Positions 60,546 through 64,000 of a stretch of DNA of 64,000 bases are shown in pieces (positions within the stretch are counted from its first letter, which is position 1; every line of letters starts with the position of its first letter). The position numbers were made by a program, and so were the translations under genes. The stretch lies in contig JAQFVV010000022.1 of assembly GCA_028023455.1 (NCBI GenBank), forward strand, positions 8,079,100-8,143,099. Direction: 5' to 3'. A model generated the notes under the pieces. It was not told the DNA's origin, made no database searches, and was given only the letters and a program-made list of their open reading frames with translations. The DNA comes from Epiperipatus broadwayi. Taxonomy: Eukaryota > Onychophora > Udeonychophora > Euonychophora > Peripatidae.

Positions 60546-62455
60546 AAATATTGTGCATATATATTTTTAAGTTTTTTTATTGTTTGACTATTATTAAAAT
60601 ATTAACAAAATATAGTAACTTATTATTCCCATTATATTGGTCTGATTTCACAAATTATGTTATCAACCCATAAATTATTATTTTTTATTTATTTCACCGT
60701 TCTATCATTTGAACTGGGTATGAGTTAATTCTCTGAACTCAGCTACTGCTTGGAATACTGATGATAAAATAAAAGTGATTATAAAGTTGAAGTCAGTTCT
60801 TATTTGAGTGTATGCATTAAACTCTAGTCATTTCCATGAGTCTTAAAATAAAACTACCAGTGTATAGTGATCTTAAGGCTGATTGTTACAAAAGTGGTGA
60901 TGATCAGGAAATTTAACCTATATTTCAAGTACTTGTGTAAGAATTAAATATAGACTTGATCATCATCATCAATCTCAAAAGAGAATGGTGAGTGAGGGGT
61001 TAATAATTATACTTTATCAACTTCAATGCTTGGAAACCTCTTCATTATAATATATATTATAAAGTGAAAATAAGATATTAAATCGTATACTTCAGATTTG
61101 CCCATATGTACATTTCCTAATATTAGCATTATATTAATGTTTTGACTGTAACAAAATATCTTTCTGATAATAAGGGTTATTCAAAAATGTTTCTAATTTA
61201 CGGTTATTTCTCCAATACTTCTGGATAAACTATACCATCCAAATGATGGTTGATGATGTCTAATTTAATGAGAATGTTTATGCAAAACAAATATGTACAT
61301 GAATAAATCTGAAATATATGTTCATATATATATTTATTGTAATGGTCAGGATGAGCCAACAACAGCAAAATCACCAATAGGGTGACTCCAACCACCAAAA
61401 CTCATTCCAACCAACATACTACTTCATTTTATTTAGCCTCAGTGATCAGGGAGAGATAGAGAGACTCTTAAAATTAGATTGCAAATATATGACTTCTCAG
61501 TAGCAAAGAAGACACCCAATGCAATAAATAGATATATATGATACAAACACTTTATTAGTATTAAAGTCACAAACAAATAAGCAAAAAAAAAATGACTACC
61601 ACTTAATTTGGTTGCTAGACTTATAAGAGGTAATGGGAATTTACATTAATTAGTGAGTACATATGTCAAAGTTTCAATGTATAACATATATAAATAAGAG
61701 ACATCAGACGAGATACATGATAATAAATGAAGCAGGATAAGATTAATTGATTCTATAAAATATGATTAGAATAGATTATCACATTGCTCTTATGATCATG
61801 ATCCATCAATGCTGAAATATCAGGCTTTAACATTCATAAGGGAGATAGCACTGAGTTTCTAAAGTAATAAACAAATCCAACAAAGGCACTGATGGGAATA
61901 TCTTCGCTGTTGTGAAGTTAAACCCAAATTTCATAAAATAAATGGGTCATGGAATGAAGAAACTCTCATTAACAACAAGAATGATCCATTGCACTGGTAA
62001 CAAGAGAAGAACAAGACCCTCTGGGTCTGAAAATGAAAAAAATGTTCATGCATTTGCATGGAACTGATTCAGGAGGATTCCATCAAAATAAATTTTCCAA
62101 AGCAAAGATAAATATTTGGACTTAAATTTAAATCTATATAAAATAAAACGTAAATGGTCATGTCATAAGTTTATAATATACAAACATCTATTATATAGGC
62201 TAAATCAAGGCCAACACACTTATTTTATATATAAAAAAATTTGATAAAGAAAATTAATCCCTATTTAATTAGAGATCTGCCCCATAGACCTTGCACATCT
62301 AAAGAATTATTGATATGATAGCCTACAATAATATGTGATATGTTTGCATTCCCCTTCCCCCAAATGAATTATTTTTTGAAATTTCATTTCTTGTAATTGC
62401 TTTCATTTAACATATTTTATTGCCACCAATTATTTTCTTACAGAAAGCACTTTTT
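60546..62455. other. AT-rich non-coding DNA
   Basis: No frames, repeats or RNA folds recognised. A TCATCATCATCA patch lies at about 60959-60971. Confidence 0.4.
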
Positions 62456-62459
62456 GCTA

Positions 62460-62760
62460 GAATATAGGTGAAGAGTTGGAAGGTAAAATAGATTAAGGCC
62501 TGCCCATTAATGTTTGAAGATTTTCTATTTTAATATAAACCAAACACTGATTATACATTGTGGGAGATGATGATCTGTACCAACTGATGTTCTCCATAAA
62601 ATTTGTATATTGTAGATCATTTATCTTTTTCACATATGTGTGATCATGTGTATCATTTATATGAGATAGAGTGAATAGCTGAAGGGAGTTAAAGTCTGTG
62701 TTCAAATCACCTATATTACATTTAAACTCTGAGTATATGAATTATGCTTGTATTTCAAAA
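62460..62760 (-). mobile_element. Family A repeat, minus strand
   Basis: gcctgcccattaatgtttga, ttttaatataaaccaaacac, gtaccaactgatg and atttatctttttcacatatg follow the reverse of the family order. Confidence 0.8.
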
Positions 62761-62766
62761 ATATGA

Positions 62767-63162
62767 AGTTATCATTGTAAATTAGTTTTAACAATTCATT
62801 CAGATAAATCAAGCTCTGATGATGATAGCGCCCATCTGATACATTACTCACCTCCACCCTCTAACAAACAAATTTCAGATATATCAAGCAGAAAGCCTCA
62901 CAAATCCATAGAAAAAAAGAAGAAAACCATGGATCCTACAACTATTGATACCATTGATCCTTCTGACGAATCTCAGACAGATTACACTACTTCATCAGAC
63001 ACCGAAGACTTCATGGATGCGTTTCCTCAACCAACAACTATATCACCAATCCATCCACAAATTCAATCACAAGACTCTGATTGCCAAACAACATCAGTCC
63101 TCATTAACATGGAGATGTCCCACATTGACTTGGTACACTTTGCTGAGGACGGTTTGGATTAA
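62767..63162 (+). CDS. LINE ORF1, C-terminal part (5'-truncated)
   Basis: Open from just after a TGA at 62764 to TAA at 63160-63162. The likely element part begins about 62800 (DKSSSDDDSAHLIHYSPPPS); an internal ATG is at 62929. It is low-complexity, rich in Ser, Thr, Asp and Pro, with a Lys-rich patch (EKKKKT) just before 62929 and an acidic end. There is no RNA-recognition or zinc-knuckle motif in the visible part. It stops 6 bp before the ORF2 ATG, which supports its role as ORF1 (RNA-binding partner) of the same LINE. Its family is not recognised, and a family A repeat abuts it upstream. Confidence 0.5.
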   Translation, partial: SYHCKLVLTIHSDKSSSDDDSAHLIHYSPPPSNKQISDISSRKPHKSIEKKKKTMDPTTIDTIDPSDESQTDYTTSSDTEDFMDAFPQPTTISPIHPQIQSQDSDCQTTSVLINMEMSHIDLVHFAEDGLD

Positions 63163-63168
63163 TCTATC

Positions 63169-64000
63169 ATGTTCTGCAAAATTGCTGGCATTAACATTCG
63201 CGGCATCAACTCAATTGATAGAGTTCTAGCTATTAAAAACTGGCTCTCGCTCTGCTCCCCTCATATACTTCTTATGGGTGAAACTAAATATCACCATAAG
63301 ACCGATCATAAAATACTATCTCTTCTCTCAACTCTCGGATTTACTAGATTTTCCATAGGCCATTCTGCTTCAGGTGGAGTCGGTATTCTGCTCAGCAAGT
63401 CAACACCACCAAACAGTTTTAGCATTCTATTCCTAGATGCCAATATTATTATCATAGAAATAGACTATTGGGGTTATCCAATCATCATAGCTTATATATA
63501 TATACAGCCAAAGACACCTCTCAATATCTAAAAATAATCCACATCCTAAATGCCATCAATGCTAACAGAGCCTCCCCTACTATTCTTCTGGGAGACTTTA
63601 ACACCACATACAATGACTTCAACAAGAGATTTTTGCATCTAATAAATCGCAGATTAATGTGTGGAGAGGGCTTCTTCCCTCCCAAAGCCTACTCTTTCTA
63701 TACTAAAACTAAAAAGTCACTGATTGATTTGGTTTACTACACCCCAGACCTCCATTTCAACCTTGATGCAGCCTTGGCCCCTGTTGCTTTCTCTGATCAT
63801 ATGGCTCTAATCTTACAACTTACACCTATTTCAATCCCTGCACCTATTGATGGACCTGGTAAAACTATGCGCATGATCACCCAATCAAATATGACCGAAG
63901 CGATAGTATCTGAGGCATACATCCTTTTCCAGAAAATAAACATCCTTTCCCTGCCTGCTGAGGAGGGCTGGTTTTCCTTCATTGGAATACTACAATCCAT
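63169..64000 (+). pseudogene. LINE ORF2, N-terminal APE endonuclease (frameshifted, runs off window)
   Basis: Would nick target DNA to prime reverse transcription. MFCKIAGINIRGINSIDRVL opens the protein with the catalytic Asn context; LLMGETKYHH has the catalytic Glu. The first frame ends at 63531, but the second frame (from 63513, one base out) continues with SQYLKIIHILNAINAN, GDFN at 63591-63602, SLIDLVYYTP and SDH at 63792-63800, open to the window edge. A single 1-bp loss in the A-run at 63510-63512 explains the break. It is otherwise intact and therefore young or recently decayed. The reverse transcriptase lies beyond 64000. Clade uncertain (L1/Tx1-like by the two-ORF layout). Confidence 0.75.

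Overview
The window is AT-rich, intron- and repeat-dominated nuclear DNA of an animal. There are no operons, ribosome binding sites or dense genes. Short tRNA-derived SINEs with A-rich tails and clean target-site duplications, non-autonomous hAT elements with 8-bp duplications, foldback/MITE families, an RTE-type LINE with a TGATGATGAT-type tail, and C-to-T decay of old reading frames are all typical of large invertebrate genomes. A cephalopod-like mollusc fits best, but this is recall-based inference and no sequence here proves the species.

Layout. 1-5.3 kb: a SINE, then a 3.4-kb terminal-inverted/TG..CA element (copy 1) carrying a nested palindromic MITE and a 31-bp satellite, then a large foldback copy of the commonest repeat here (family A). 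5.3-12 kb: mostly featureless AT-rich DNA, one unexplained long ORF, a less AT-rich block at 8.6-10.1 kb and scraps of decayed coding-like sequence. 12.6-14.9 kb: remains of an LTR retroelement (Lys-type primer binding site plus a coiled-coil gag-like pseudogene). 15-21 kb: AT-rich DNA with a perfect 46-bp-arm palindrome, MITEs, and a hAT element that itself received a SINE. 21.8-24.4 kb: copy 2 of the 1-4.5 kb element. 24.5-28 kb: a direct/inverted composite repeat and further MITEs. 28.4-32.9 kb: a decayed RTE LINE on + and the 3' part of a second LINE on -, tail to tail. 34-42.5 kb: family A and B MITEs, SINEs and three hAT elements. 43-48 kb: AT-rich DNA with SINEs and family B. 48.7-50.5 kb: the most gene-like unique stretch, with a possible TATA-type promoter and a 16-codon first exon ending at a splice donor. 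51-56 kb: clustered SINEs and a 184-bp-arm inverted repeat (182/184 identical). 56-62.7 kb: family A copies, AT-rich DNA and an orphan RTE tail. 62.8-64 kb: the 5' part of a further LINE (ORF1 end, ORF2 endonuclease), cut by the window end.

How the parts relate. Almost everything recognisable is a mobile element or its relic. The non-autonomous elements (SINEs, hAT MITEs, foldbacks) encode nothing and would have depended on LINE reverse transcriptases or transposases elsewhere. Several nestings give relative ages: SINE into hAT, and an element into a pre-existing tandem duplication. I found no convincing complete host gene and no evidence of a new multi-gene system. The strongest open leads are the exact insertion geometry at 1.07-4.58 kb, the two near-perfect inverted repeats, and the candidate exon at 49.16 kb.
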